Shown here in pieces: positions 43,466 to 52,463 of a stretch of 64,000 nt of DNA (position 1 is its first letter; every line of letters begins with the position of its first letter). The stretch covers positions 62,001 through 126,000 of the forward strand of contig NZ_CAMDRE010000001.1 of the NCBI RefSeq assembly GCF_945906775.1, given 5' to 3'. The DNA is from Citrobacter sp. Marseille-Q6884 (GTDB lineage: Bacteria > Pseudomonadota > Gammaproteobacteria > Enterobacterales > Enterobacteriaceae). The translations under genes and the position numbers were made by a program. The notes below the pieces were generated by a model that was not told the origin of the DNA, searched no databases, and was given only the letters and a program-made list of their open reading frames with translations.

Positions 43466-44251
43466 ATGTCTGAGACTGGTAACGTCAGTTATCTGATTGA
43501 AAGAAAAATAATCTTTACTCCAGCCACCCAATGTCTGGTGAGAGTGGATCAACCTGAGCTACAGATAAAACTCAAGCATACGGCATCACTATGTCTTTTA
43601 TTACTTATTCAAAATCATGGGAAAATTGTCTCGCAGAACGAATTGCTGGAATTTGGCTGGGGTGAAAATCATCGTCAGGCGAGCTTTAACGCCTTCTACC
43701 AGAGCATTCTCTCGCTGCGTAAAAGCTTTCTGCAGTTAGAACTGGAACCCACCTTTATTACCACGATACCGCGTAAGGGATTGATTATTCATGAAGAGTT
43801 TACAATTGAAGAGATAGAGACTCCGGAGAGCCATCCCGCTGCGACCGAAGTCACATACGCGCCAAACACCGACATTGCTGAATTTTCAGAGGCAACGCCC
43901 CGTAAGCCTCTGATAACCAAAATAGAATGGATACTCGTGGCTCTCACGCTTATTGTCTGTGGGTATATACTGTACCCGCGGGCAGCCATTGATGATTATT
44001 TTTCAGACTATGTTGCTGCAAACAATACCCCTACTAATTGTCAGTATTACTTTAATAGTGACGCCAGCAATTTTACCCGGCACACCAGTTTTATCGACAA
44101 GAACCCCGGATTGTGTCAAAGCAATCAGTATATTTATATAACAACCTATCCTGAATCCAAAAAATTGTCAGTGATCCTTTGTCGTTCTCCAATGAAGGGA
44201 AAGCAACAAAATGCCTGTCAGTCCATTTATTACCCTCGGTACGATAGTTAA
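43466..44251 (+). CDS. ToxR/CadC-type membrane-bound transcription regulator (MarT-like)
   Basis: It has 261 residues: an OmpR-type winged helix without receiver (about 10-108, with VSQNELLEFGWGENHRQASF and FITTIPRKGLII), a linker, one membrane helix (154-170) and a periplasmic tail with four cysteines (Cys188, Cys216, and two near the end). This is the layout of ToxR, CadC and Salmonella MarT. MarT, on SPI-3, is paired with FidL and activates the adhesin gene misL. The following gene overlaps by one base (TAATG). The targets here are unknown. Confidence 0.8.
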   Translation: MSETGNVSYLIERKIIFTPATQCLVRVDQPELQIKLKHTASLCLLLLIQNHGKIVSQNELLEFGWGENHRQASFNAFYQSILSLRKSFLQLELEPTFITTIPRKGLIIHEEFTIEEIETPESHPAATEVTYAPNTDIAEFSEATPRKPLITKIEWILVALTLIVCGYILYPRAAIDDYFSDYVAANNTPTNCQYYFNSDASNFTRHTSFIDKNPGLCQSNQYIYITTYPESKKLSVILCRSPMKGKQQNACQSIYYPRYDS

Positions 44252-44769
44252 TGAATATCAATCTTCGCGCCCCCCATTTCCGCCTACAAACGGGTATTAT
44301 TCTGCTACTTTGTCTTGTGGCTATTATTGCTGCTACTTTCTTTCAGCATGGTAAAAACCATAGCCATCTGCATAATCTGGCCTGTCGTGCAACGATTGAA
44401 ATAGTGCGCGACACAACCACATTTCATGGAATAATGGATATCAAAACCGGAGACAGTAAAGGTATTGTCAATGTCGATGGCATTGTTAAAGATGCCGCGA
44501 AAAATGAGCAAACCGTACAACGAATGGTGTTATTTACCCACTCCAGTTATGGTTCAAGTCCGGTATGGGTTTCACAGGAAATCCATATTTCAAATCGTGA
44601 AACGGCGCCTGCCAGTATCATTCGGCAGCTTCTGCCTGATTTGTTCCTGACGAATACCAGCGTGTCCAATGTCGATCTCTTCGCACTCAATAACAGAACT
44701 TATCTGATTACCAAAGAAGGGATACCTTATTTGTACTGTCAGAATTATGCCTTGCCAAAAAATGAATAA
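44251..44769 (+). CDS. FidL-like inner-membrane protein
   Basis: It has 172 residues, with one N-terminal membrane helix (about 14-31, TGIILLLCLVAIIAATFF) and a periplasmic domain with two or more conserved cysteines. It resembles FidL of Salmonella SPI-3 in layout, and its position directly after a MarT-like gene matches the fidL-marT pairing. It may protect or tune the regulator as ToxS does for ToxR, by analogy. Translation is coupled to the regulator. Confidence 0.72.
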   Translation: MNINLRAPHFRLQTGIILLLCLVAIIAATFFQHGKNHSHLHNLACRATIEIVRDTTTFHGIMDIKTGDSKGIVNVDGIVKDAAKNEQTVQRMVLFTHSSYGSSPVWVSQEIHISNRETAPASIIRQLLPDLFLTNTSVSNVDLFALNNRTYLITKEGIPYLYCQNYALPKNE

Positions 44770-44893
44770 TGACGAAAATATGAAAGAGTCACTTGATACG
44801 GACTTCACTAATCCCCCTCCGATGATGCTTTGGGGTGTTGATGCTGATTATTAACGATTATTTCCCATCCTTATAATTACACAAGGCATCTCC

Positions 44894-45511
44894 ATGAGCC
44901 GATACCATGTATCCAGTAGCGAAGGTCAGTATGAGAAAGACTCTGGTGAGCAGATTTTGGCTAATAAGCTGGGGATCGCGACTTCTGATGAGATGGATGA
45001 AGCGGAACTTGTCCTGTTAGAACAACTCTACCAGTCTGTTTTTGAAGAACAGTTCCCGGAAGGACAGCTCAGCGTAGCCATGCTAAAAAGCTGGCATCGC
45101 CGCTGGTTAGGTAACATCTACGCGTGGGCTGGACAAGAAAGAGCGGTCAATATCAGCAAGGGCGGCTTTATGTTTGCCCCTTCAGCACAATTGCCAAAAC
45201 TGCTGAACGAATTCGACAACAAGTATCTGGCTCAATACACGCCGTGTAGCGGCATGGACGAAGAACAACTCATCACCGCTATCGCCATCACCCATGTCGA
45301 ACTGATACTTATCCATCCATTCAGAGAGGGAAACGGGCGCCTGTCTCGACTATTAGCCGACGTGATGGCCGTTCAGGGAGGATACAAACCGCTGGATTAT
45401 CAAAGCTGGGAGCAAAACAAAACCCAGTATATCTCGGCTATCCATTCGGGCGTATCATTGGACTACGAGCCGATGAGGCACTGGGTCAGAGAAGCATTAA
45501 GAAGAGGCTAA
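44894..45511 (+). CDS. Fic-domain protein (probable AMP-transferase)
   Basis: It has 205 residues. The complete Fic motif HPFREGNGRLSR starts at His141, so the enzyme should be active: it moves AMP or another phosphate-containing group to a protein hydroxyl. The beta-flap stretch ISKGGFMFAPSAQL is also typical. No inhibitory (S/T)xxxE(G/N) helix is evident in the protein itself. It starts with ATG at 44894 after CAAGGCATCTCC. A small gene faces it from the other side. It may be a toxin or a housekeeping modifier. Confidence 0.88.
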   Translation: MSRYHVSSSEGQYEKDSGEQILANKLGIATSDEMDEAELVLLEQLYQSVFEEQFPEGQLSVAMLKSWHRRWLGNIYAWAGQERAVNISKGGFMFAPSAQLPKLLNEFDNKYLAQYTPCSGMDEEQLITAIAITHVELILIHPFREGNGRLSRLLADVMAVQGGYKPLDYQSWEQNKTQYISAIHSGVSLDYEPMRHWVREALRRG

Positions 45512-45678
45512 ACCGCAAGACGTAAATGAGCGAACTTTTTGCGCGTCGCTTCAAGGGAAGCTTCGATCTTCGCGGAGGACTGCCCTGTTTCAACAGCCGT
45601 AGATGTCACTACTGAGCGAACGATGTCAGCTCGAGACGGCTGAGAGTAGCTTGCCTGAGTTTTTTTACTTTTATTCAT
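45508..45678 (-). CDS. Small basic protein convergent with the fic gene
   Basis: It is 56 residues from the ATG at 45678, preceded by CAGGAGTGACG, a very good ribosome-binding site (a longer frame starts at 45735). Basic and hydrophilic, it begins MNKSKKTQASYSQPSRADIV. It contains VTSTAVETGQ, which partly resembles the inhibitory (S/T)xxxE(G/N) motif of Fic antitoxins: Ser and Glu fit, but the next residue is Thr. Its stop overlaps the fic stop by four bases. It could be the antitoxin, although antitoxins normally precede fic on the same strand. Confidence 0.6.
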   Translation of the reverse strand: MNKSKKTQASYSQPSRADIVRSVVTSTAVETGQSSAKIEASLEATRKKFAHLRLAV

Positions 45679-46126
45679 CGTCACTCCTGAAAAGCAGAAT
45701 CCGGGCTGAAAGACATCGTTCAAACAGTATACCAAAACTTATACGCAAATTCACATCACGCCCCGTCAAAGACTCACTCATCGGCCAAGCCCTTTAAGTA
45801 ATACATCAAACGGGCAACATCCTTACATCAGCCTTATCCTGGTTGCCAGGCTTCGTCATTTCTATCGCTTTAAACGAAAGTGGCTTTCCCTTTTGTTTTC
45901 CTGCCACAAAGACTCCGTTATCATGCATCTTATGCCGTCATGAACATCAATGTAGGTTGCGCTATATATGCCCATATTTTACCGAGCTAAAGTCGGGCAA
46001 ATTACATTTCAACCAACACTTAAATGTAGGATTTCATGATATTCGATGAGACAACGTGAAACATAATGATAACCAAAAAAGACTCACTAACTCATTAAAA
46101 ATTAAGAAAATGGACATCACAAACCG
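45679..46126. other. Gene-free region before mutS
   Basis: These 448 bases are AT-rich in their right half. TATACT near 45727 (minus strand) is a plausible -10 box for the small gene facing fic. The mutS promoter should lie in the last 150 bases. A 68-codon frame at 45843-46049 has no ribosome-binding site and is not accepted. This is the right border of the accessory island. Confidence 0.5.
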
Positions 46127-48688
46127 ATGAGTACAATAGAAAATTTAGATTCTCATACCCCGATGATGCAGCAGTATCTCAAGCTGAAGGCTCAGCATCC
46201 GGAGATCCTGCTGTTTTACCGCATGGGCGATTTTTATGAGCTGTTTTATGACGATGCCAAACGTGCGTCGCAACTGCTTGATATCTCGCTGACCAAACGT
46301 GGCGCATCGGCGGGTGAGCCTATCCCGATGGCGGGTATTCCTCACCACGCGGTAGAAAACTACCTTGCCAAGCTGGTCAATCAGGGCGAGTCCGTTGCCA
46401 TTTGTGAACAAATTGGCGATCCGGCCACCAGCAAAGGACCGGTGGAACGCAAAGTGGTACGTATCGTCACGCCGGGTACCATCAGCGATGAGGCGCTGTT
46501 ACAGGAGCGTCAGGACAATCTGCTGGCCGCCGTGTGGCAAGACAGCAAAGGTTACGGCTACGCCACGCTGGACATCAGCTCGGGACGTTTTCGCGTCAGT
46601 GAACCTGCCGACCGTGAAACCATGGCCGCAGAGCTGCAGCGAACCAACCCAGCGGAACTGCTGTATGCAGAAGATTTTGCAGAAACATCGCTGATTGAAG
46701 GACGTCGCGGTCTACGCCGCCGCCCGTTGTGGGAGTTTGAGATAGATACCGCCCGCCAACAGCTTAATTTACAGTTCGGTACGCGCGATCTGATCGGTTT
46801 TGGCGTCGAGAACGCCCCACGTGGGTTATGTGCCGCAGGTTGCCTGCTGCAGTATGTGAAAGATACCCAGCGCACCTCCCTGCCGCATATTCGCTCCATC
46901 ACCATGGAGCGCCAGCAGGACAGCATCATTATGGATGCCGCGACGCGCCGCAATCTGGAAATTACTCAGAATCTGGCCGGTGGCGTAGAAAACACGCTGG
47001 CCTCGGTGCTCGATTGTACCGTCACGCCCATGGGCAGCCGTATGCTGAAACGCTGGCTGCATATGCCGGTCCGTGACACGAAAATCCTGACTGAGCGCCA
47101 GCAGACTATCGGCGCGCTTCAGGATGCCACCAGCGAGCTGCAACCGGTATTGCGCCAGGTGGGCGATCTCGAGCGTATTCTGGCCCGTCTGGCGCTGCGT
47201 ACCGCACGTCCACGCGATCTCGCCCGGATGCGTCACGCGTTCCAGCAGTTACCGGAACTGCGTGCGCAACTCGAAGCCGTAAACAGCGCGCCCGTTCAAA
47301 TGCTGCGCGAGAAGATGGGCGAGTTCACTGAGCTGCGCGAGCTGCTGGAGCGCGCCGTTGTTGAGGCGCCACCGGTGCTGGTCCGCGACGGCGGCGTTAT
47401 CGCCCCGGGTTATAATGAAGAGCTTGACGAGTGGCGCGCGCTGGCTGATGGCGCGACGGATTATCTGGACAGACTTGAGATCCGTGAACGTGAACGCACA
47501 GGTCTGGATACGCTGAAAGTCGGATTTAACGCCGTACACGGTTATTACATTCAGATCAGTCGTGGACAAAGCCATCTGGCCCCCATTAATTACGTGCGCC
47601 GCCAGACGCTAAAAAACGCCGAGCGTTACATTATTCCTGAACTGAAAGAGTACGAAGACAAAGTACTGACCTCAAAAGGCAAAGCGCTGGCGTTGGAAAA
47701 ACAGCTGTACGACGAACTGTTTGACATGCTGTTGCCACATCTGGCTGATTTACAGCAGAGTGCCAGTGCGCTGGCAGAACTGGATGTGCTGGTCAATCTG
47801 GCCGAACGTGCTTATACGCTAAACTACACCTGCCCGACTTTCATGGATAAACCCGGTATTCGGATTACAGAAGGTCGCCATCCGGTTGTGGAGCAGGTAC
47901 TGACAGAACCGTTTATCGCCAACCCGCTAAACCTTTCCCCGCAGCGGCGGATGCTCATCATCACCGGTCCGAACATGGGGGGTAAAAGTACCTATATGCG
48001 CCAGACCGCGCTGATTGCGCTACTGGCTTATATCGGTAGCTATGTTCCGGCGCAAAAGGTGGAGATGGGTCCGATCGATCGTATTTTTACCCGCGTAGGC
48101 GCGGCGGACGATCTGGCTTCCGGTCGTTCCACCTTTATGGTCGAGATGACCGAAACCGCCAATATTCTGCATAACGCCACCGAAAACAGCCTGGTGTTGA
48201 TGGATGAGATTGGACGCGGTACCTCGACCTATGACGGCCTGTCGCTGGCATGGGCTTGCGCAGAAAACCTGGCGAATAAAATCAAAGCATTGACGTTATT
48301 CGCCACCCACTACTTCGAGCTCACGCAGTTGCCGGAGAAGATGGAAGGTGTTGCCAATGTGCATCTCGATGCGTTAGAGCATGGTGATACCATCGCCTTT
48401 ATGCACAGCGTGCAGGATGGCGCGGCCAGCAAGAGCTATGGTCTGGCGGTTGCGGCGCTTGCAGGCGTTCCTAAAGAGGTCATCAAACGGGCGCGCCAGA
48501 AACTGCGCGAGCTGGAAAGCATCACGCCGAATGTTGCCGCGACTCAGGTCGATGGCACGCAGATGTCATTACTTTCCGCACCTGAAGAAACGTCCCCGGC
48601 TGTTGAAGCCCTGGAAAATCTCGACCCGGATTCGCTGACGCCACGTCAGGCGCTGGAGTGGATCTACCGGCTGAAGAGTCTGGTTTAA
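46127..48688 (+). CDS. mutS: DNA mismatch repair protein MutS
   Basis: Recognises mismatches and small loops and starts methyl-directed repair with MutL. It has 853 residues, as in E. coli. The mismatch-reading Phe-x-Glu is in GDFYELFY near residue 36. The ATPase has Walker A GPNMGGKSTYMR and Walker B LVLMDEIGRGTSTYDG. A C-terminal tetramerisation tail (EWIYRLKSLV) is intact. mutS borders the variable fhlA-mutS interval on one side and lies only 76 bases from rpoS on the other. Confidence 0.98.
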   Translation: MSTIENLDSHTPMMQQYLKLKAQHPEILLFYRMGDFYELFYDDAKRASQLLDISLTKRGASAGEPIPMAGIPHHAVENYLAKLVNQGESVAICEQIGDPATSKGPVERKVVRIVTPGTISDEALLQERQDNLLAAVWQDSKGYGYATLDISSGRFRVSEPADRETMAAELQRTNPAELLYAEDFAETSLIEGRRGLRRRPLWEFEIDTARQQLNLQFGTRDLIGFGVENAPRGLCAAGCLLQYVKDTQRTSLPHIRSITMERQQDSIIMDAATRRNLEITQNLAGGVENTLASVLDCTVTPMGSRMLKRWLHMPVRDTKILTERQQTIGALQDATSELQPVLRQVGDLERILARLALRTARPRDLARMRHAFQQLPELRAQLEAVNSAPVQMLREKMGEFTELRELLERAVVEAPPVLVRDGGVIAPGYNEELDEWRALADGATDYLDRLEIRERERTGLDTLKVGFNAVHGYYIQISRGQSHLAPINYVRRQTLKNAERYIIPELKEYEDKVLTSKGKALALEKQLYDELFDMLLPHLADLQQSASALAELDVLVNLAERAYTLNYTCPTFMDKPGIRITEGRHPVVEQVLTEPFIANPLNLSPQRRMLIITGPNMGGKSTYMRQTALIALLAYIGSYVPAQKVEMGPIDRIFTRVGAADDLASGRSTFMVEMTETANILHNATENSLVLMDEIGRGTSTYDGLSLAWACAENLANKIKALTLFATHYFELTQLPEKMEGVANVHLDALEHGDTIAFMHSVQDGAASKSYGLAVAALAGVPKEVIKRARQKLRELESITPNVAATQVDGTQMSLLSAPEETSPAVEALENLDPDSLTPRQALEWIYRLKSLV

Positions 48689-48720
48689 GTTTTATCACGC
48701 CAATTGACCACGCAAAGAAA

Positions 48721-48750
48721 AAGGCCAGTCTCAATGAGACTGGCCTTTCG
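48721..48750. terminator. Bidirectional terminator between mutS and rpoS
   Basis: AAGGCCAGTCTC-AAT-GAGACTGGCCTT, a perfect 12-base stem, is preceded by AAAGAAA and followed by TCG. It serves both convergent genes. Confidence 0.9.
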
Positions 48751-48764
48751 TGATAGAAACGTGA

Positions 48765-49757
48765 TTACTCGCGGAACAGCGCTTCGATATTCAGCCCCTG
48801 AGTCTGCAGGATTTCACGCAGACGACGCAGGCCTTCAACCTGAATCTGGCGAACACGTTCACGGGTGAGGCCAATTTCACGGCCCACATCTTCCAGTGTC
48901 GCAGCTTCGTATCCCAGCAGACCGAAACGACGTGCCAGCACTTCACGCTGTTTGGCGTTCAGTTCGAACAGCCATTTGACGATGCTCTGTTTCATATCAT
49001 CGTCTTGCGTGGTGTCTTCCGGGCCGTTTTCTTTTTCATCGGCCAGAATATCCAGCAACGCTTTTTCGGAATCGCCACCCAGCGGGGTGTCTACCGAGGT
49101 AATGCGCTCGTTGAGTCGGAGCATGCGGCTGACGTCATCAACCGGTTTATCCAGTTGTTCAGCGATCTCTTCTGCGCTCGGTTCGTGGTCCAGTTTATGC
49201 GACAACTCACGCGCGGTACGCAGATAGACGTTCAGCTCTTTAACAATGTGAATGGGCAGTCGGATCGTACGGGTTTGGTTCATAATCGCCCGTTCGATCG
49301 TCTGGCGGATCCACCATGTTGCGTATGTTGAGAAGCGGAACCCGCGTTCCGGGTCAAACTTCTCGACGGCACGGATAAGCCCCAGATTGCCCTCTTCAAT
49401 CAGATCCAGCAACGCCAGACCACGATTGCCATAACGGCGGGCAATTTTCACCACCAGACGCAGGTTACTTTCAATCATGCGACGGCGAGAGGCAACATCT
49501 CCACGCAGTGCGCGACGCGCAAAATACACTTCTTCTTCGGCTGTTAACAGTGGTGAATAACCAATCTCACCAAGGTAAAGCTGAGTCGCGTCCAACACAC
49601 GCTGTGTGGCCCCCTGCGATAACAGCTCCTCTTCAGCCAGGTCGTTATCACTGGGTTCCTCTTCACTCAAGGCTTTCTCATCAAAAGCCTCTACTCCGTT
49701 CTCATCAAATTCCGCGTCTTCATTTAAATCATGAACTTTCAGCGTATTCTGACTCAT
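48765..49757 (-). CDS. rpoS: Stationary-phase sigma factor RpoS
   Basis: Sigma-38, director of the general stress and stationary-phase response. It has 330 residues, full length as in E. coli, with no disruption (rpoS is often mutated in laboratory stocks). Regions 2 and 4 are clear: [20 protein letters not shown] for region 2.3-2.4 and [20 protein letters not shown] for region 4.2. The main promoter lies inside nlpD, as in relatives, giving a long leader. Confidence 0.98.
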
Positions 49758-49835
49758 AAGGTGGCTCCTACCCGTGATCCCTAAACGGAACTAGCAAGTG
49801 AAAGCCTGGTTCCGCCGAATTATCGCTGCGGTAAA
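49758..49835 (-). promoter_or_regulatory. rpoS mRNA leader with small-RNA pairing segment
   Basis: On the minus strand the leader just upstream of rpoS reads GCAGCGATAATTCGGCGGAA, then CCAGGCTTT, and ends ATCACGGGTAGGAGCCACCT before the ATG. This matches the E. coli leader that folds over the start and is opened by DsrA, RprA and ArcZ with Hfq. The pairing segment and the Shine-Dalgarno TAGGAG are conserved. Confidence 0.75.
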
Positions 49836-50941
49836 TAGCGCAGCGGGTTTACGGATTTCCCCTTGTAACGAATTTCAAAATGCAAGCGTGTTGAACTGGT
49901 TCCGGTGCTACCCATGGTAGCTATTTTCTGCCCCGCCTTAATTTCTTGTTGTTCCCGGACCAGCATCGTATCGTTATGGGCGTAGGCACTCAGGTAATCA
50001 TCGTTGTGTTTGATGATAATAAGATTACCGTAACCACGCAGTGCGTTACCGGCATACACGACGCGTCCATCTGCGGTCGCGACAATAGCCTGTCCCTTAC
50101 TGCCTGCAATGTCGATCCCTTTATTGCCACCTTCGGTAGCCGCGAAGTTTTCGATCACTTTGCCGTCAGTCGGCCAGCGCCAGGTTGAGATTGGCGAGCT
50201 GGTAGATGTTGAGCTTGCAGTCGATTCGGTTGTGCTAACTGCTGGAGCCGTTACTGGCGCTGTGACAACTGTCCCAGCAGGCTTGTTGTTCGGCAACATT
50301 TTGTTAGCACTTTGTTCACCTGAATCCTCAGAATACGTAATTGTTGGTTTCGAAGCAACAGCAACGGTGGAATTTTGTGCAGGGTTGGTCACAACTCCTT
50401 GCTGTGCTGCATCCGCCTGGGTGATTGCGTTACCGCCGGTAATCGGCGCACCTGAGGCGTTGCCCACTTGCAGAGTTTGTCCCACGTTCAGGCCATACGG
50501 GGCCGGAACGTTATTTCGTTGTGCGAGGTCACGGAAATCGTTCCCGGTAATCCAGGCGATATAGAAAAGCGTGTCGCCTTTCTTAACCGTATAGGTACTG
50601 CCACCAGTATAGCTGCCTTTCGGAATGTTCCCATACTTACGGTTGTACACGATGCGGCCGTTTTCCATCTGCACGGGCTGTTCAGCAACGGGTTGGATCT
50701 GTGTTGGTTGAGTGACCGGACGCTGTACCGGTTGGATCTGTGGCTGTGCTGTCGCCGACGTTCCCATTTTTGGCGGAGGCGTAATTAGCATGCCGGAATT
50801 GGTGTTCGTTGGAGCGCCACCGTCAACAGAGTTGACCGGTGCGGGTGGATTCGAGGTATTAGAACACCCTGCCAACCATAATGAAACCAGTGACAATGCC
50901 GCAATACGGCGAACGGTAAATTTGTGGCTTCCCGCGCTCAT
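49820..50941 (-). CDS. nlpD: Murein hydrolase activator lipoprotein NlpD
   Basis: Outer-membrane lipoprotein that activates the amidase AmiC at the septum. It has 373 residues (379 in E. coli). The lipobox LAGC gives Cys26 as the lipidated residue. A LysM domain (YTVKKGDTLFYIA, about 117-160) is followed by a low-complexity Thr/Ser/Pro linker and a C-terminal LytM (M23) domain (about 255-370, ending RLHFEIRYKGKSVNPLRYL). The metal ligands of M23 are degenerate, as usual in NlpD. The rpoS promoter lies within this gene. Confidence 0.96.
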   Translation of the reverse strand: MSAGSHKFTVRRIAALSLVSLWLAGCSNTSNPPAPVNSVDGGAPTNTNSGMLITPPPKMGTSATAQPQIQPVQRPVTQPTQIQPVAEQPVQMENGRIVYNRKYGNIPKGSYTGGSTYTVKKGDTLFYIAWITGNDFRDLAQRNNVPAPYGLNVGQTLQVGNASGAPITGGNAITQADAAQQGVVTNPAQNSTVAVASKPTITYSEDSGEQSANKMLPNNKPAGTVVTAPVTAPAVSTTESTASSTSTSSPISTWRWPTDGKVIENFAATEGGNKGIDIAGSKGQAIVATADGRVVYAGNALRGYGNLIIIKHNDDYLSAYAHNDTMLVREQQEIKAGQKIATMGSTGTSSTRLHFEIRYKGKSVNPLRYLPQR

Positions 50942-51081
50942 TTATCCCCCAGGAAAATTTGGTTAAAACCCGTGACGTAATCACCGTGCAAGGCATCGGC
51001 CTGGCCACAGAAAAACGTGACCACGATACGCTTACTAATTCCAGAATATCCAGGAAAACTCCAGGTATTCAGAAGCCGTAT

Positions 51082-51708
51082 CTACGCTAATTCCCCCTTC
51101 ACTAAAGGAACAAAACGTACGGCCTCCACGGTGTCGATAATAAATTCGCCTCCCCGACGACGCACCCGCTTCAAAAACTGGTGCTCATCGCCCACGGGTA
51201 AGACGAGAATGCCGCCTTCATCCAACTGCATCATCAGTGCCGTTGGGATCTCAGGCGGCGCTGCCGTCACAATAATGGCATCAAACGGGGCTCGCGCCTG
51301 CCAGCCTTGCCATCCATCACCATGACGGGTCGAAACATTATGTAAATCAAGCTGCTTCAGGCGGCGACGCGCCTGCCATTGCAGACCTTTGATGCGCTCA
51401 ACGGAACACACATGCTGTACCAGGTGCGCCAGAATTGCGGTCTGATAACCGGAACCGGTACCGATTTCCAGCACGCGCGACTGCGGCGTTAACTCCAGCA
51501 GTTCGGTCATCCGGGCGACCATATAAGGCTGTGAAATCGTCTGTCCCTGGCCAATCGGCAGGGCGATGTTTTCCCAGGCCTTGTGTTCAAACGCCTCATC
51601 AATGAATTTTTCACGCGGCACGGCGGCGAGCGCGTCAAGGACCAGCTCATCTCTGATGCCCTGCGCACGTAATTGTTCAAGAAGAGTGTGTACGCGTCTG
51701 CTTACCAT
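51082..51708 (-). CDS. pcm: Protein-L-isoaspartate O-methyltransferase
   Basis: Repairs isoaspartyl damage in aged proteins using S-adenosylmethionine. It has 208 residues, as in E. coli. The cofactor motif VLEIGTGSGYQTA is intact, as is the upstream GQTISQPYMVARM substrate-side stretch. Overlaps surE by 7 bases. Confidence 0.97.
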   Translation of the reverse strand: MVSRRVHTLLEQLRAQGIRDELVLDALAAVPREKFIDEAFEHKAWENIALPIGQGQTISQPYMVARMTELLELTPQSRVLEIGTGSGYQTAILAHLVQHVCSVERIKGLQWQARRRLKQLDLHNVSTRHGDGWQGWQARAPFDAIIVTAAPPEIPTALMMQLDEGGILVLPVGDEHQFLKRVRRRGGEFIIDTVEAVRFVPLVKGELA

Positions 51709-52463
51709 TGCGTGCCGACTCCCACGCTGTCTAACCAGTCTGCAACCACTTCATGCGCGCCGTACGCGGTTAAATCGACATGCAGCGGCGTGACCGAAAC
51801 ATAGCCTTCGTCGACGGCAGCAAAATCCGTGTCCGGCCCGGCATCGCATTTTTCGCCCGGCGGTCCAATCCAGTACAAGGTGTTACCACGTGGGTCCTGC
51901 TGCGGGATCACCTGATCTGCCGGATGACGGCTGCCGCAACGGGTGACGCGAATGCCTTTAATCTGATCCAGAGGCAAATCCGGGACATTAATATTCAGAA
52001 TGCGCCCGGTTCGCAGCGGCTCACGGCAAAGCGCGCGCAAAATACGACAGGTTATCGCCGCAGCGGTATCGTAGTGTTTATGACCATCAAGGGAGACGGC
52101 CAGCGCCGGGAATCCCAAGTGTCGCCCTTCCATCGCCGCAGCCACGGTTCCGGAATAGATGACATCATCGCCCAGATTAGGACCGGCGTTAATTCCAGAA
52201 ACCACAATGTCCGGGCGCGGACGCATTAATGCGTTTACGCCCAGATAGACGCAATCAGTAGGCGTGCCCATTTGCACGGCGATATCGCCGTTTTCAAAGG
52301 TAAAGGTACGAAGCGAGGATTCCAGCGTCAGTGAGTTAGACGCGCCACTGCGGTTACGATCCGGGGCAACCACCTGTACGTCAGCAAACTCACGCAGCGC
52401 TTTCGCCAGCGTTTGTATACCGGGTGCGTGGACCCCATCATCGTTACTCAGCAATATACGCAT
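51702..52463 (-). CDS. surE: 5'/3'-nucleotidase and polyphosphatase SurE
   Basis: Metal-dependent phosphatase acting on nucleoside monophosphates and short polyphosphate, important in stationary phase. It is 253 residues from ATG 52463 (a GTG two codons earlier is the alternative). Metal-site motifs NDDGVHAPG near the start and VSGINAGPNLGDDVIYSGTV are intact. It overlaps the end of truD and the start of pcm. Confidence 0.96.
   Translation of the reverse strand: MRILLSNDDGVHAPGIQTLAKALREFADVQVVAPDRNRSGASNSLTLESSLRTFTFENGDIAVQMGTPTDCVYLGVNALMRPRPDIVVSGINAGPNLGDDVIYSGTVAAAMEGRHLGFPALAVSLDGHKHYDTAAAITCRILRALCREPLRTGRILNINVPDLPLDQIKGIRVTRCGSRHPADQVIPQQDPRGNTLYWIGPPGEKCDAGPDTDFAAVDEGYVSVTPLHVDLTAYGAHEVVADWLDSVGVGTQW

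Noticed and set aside
44762..44854. 30-codon frame overlapping the stop of the FidL-like gene
   Set aside because: ATG overlaps the previous stop, which suggests coupling, but there is no ribosome-binding site and the product (MNNDENMKES…) matches nothing I know.
45843..46049. 68-codon frame upstream of mutS
   Set aside because: No ribosome-binding site; codon use is not like coding DNA; it lies in the mutS promoter region.
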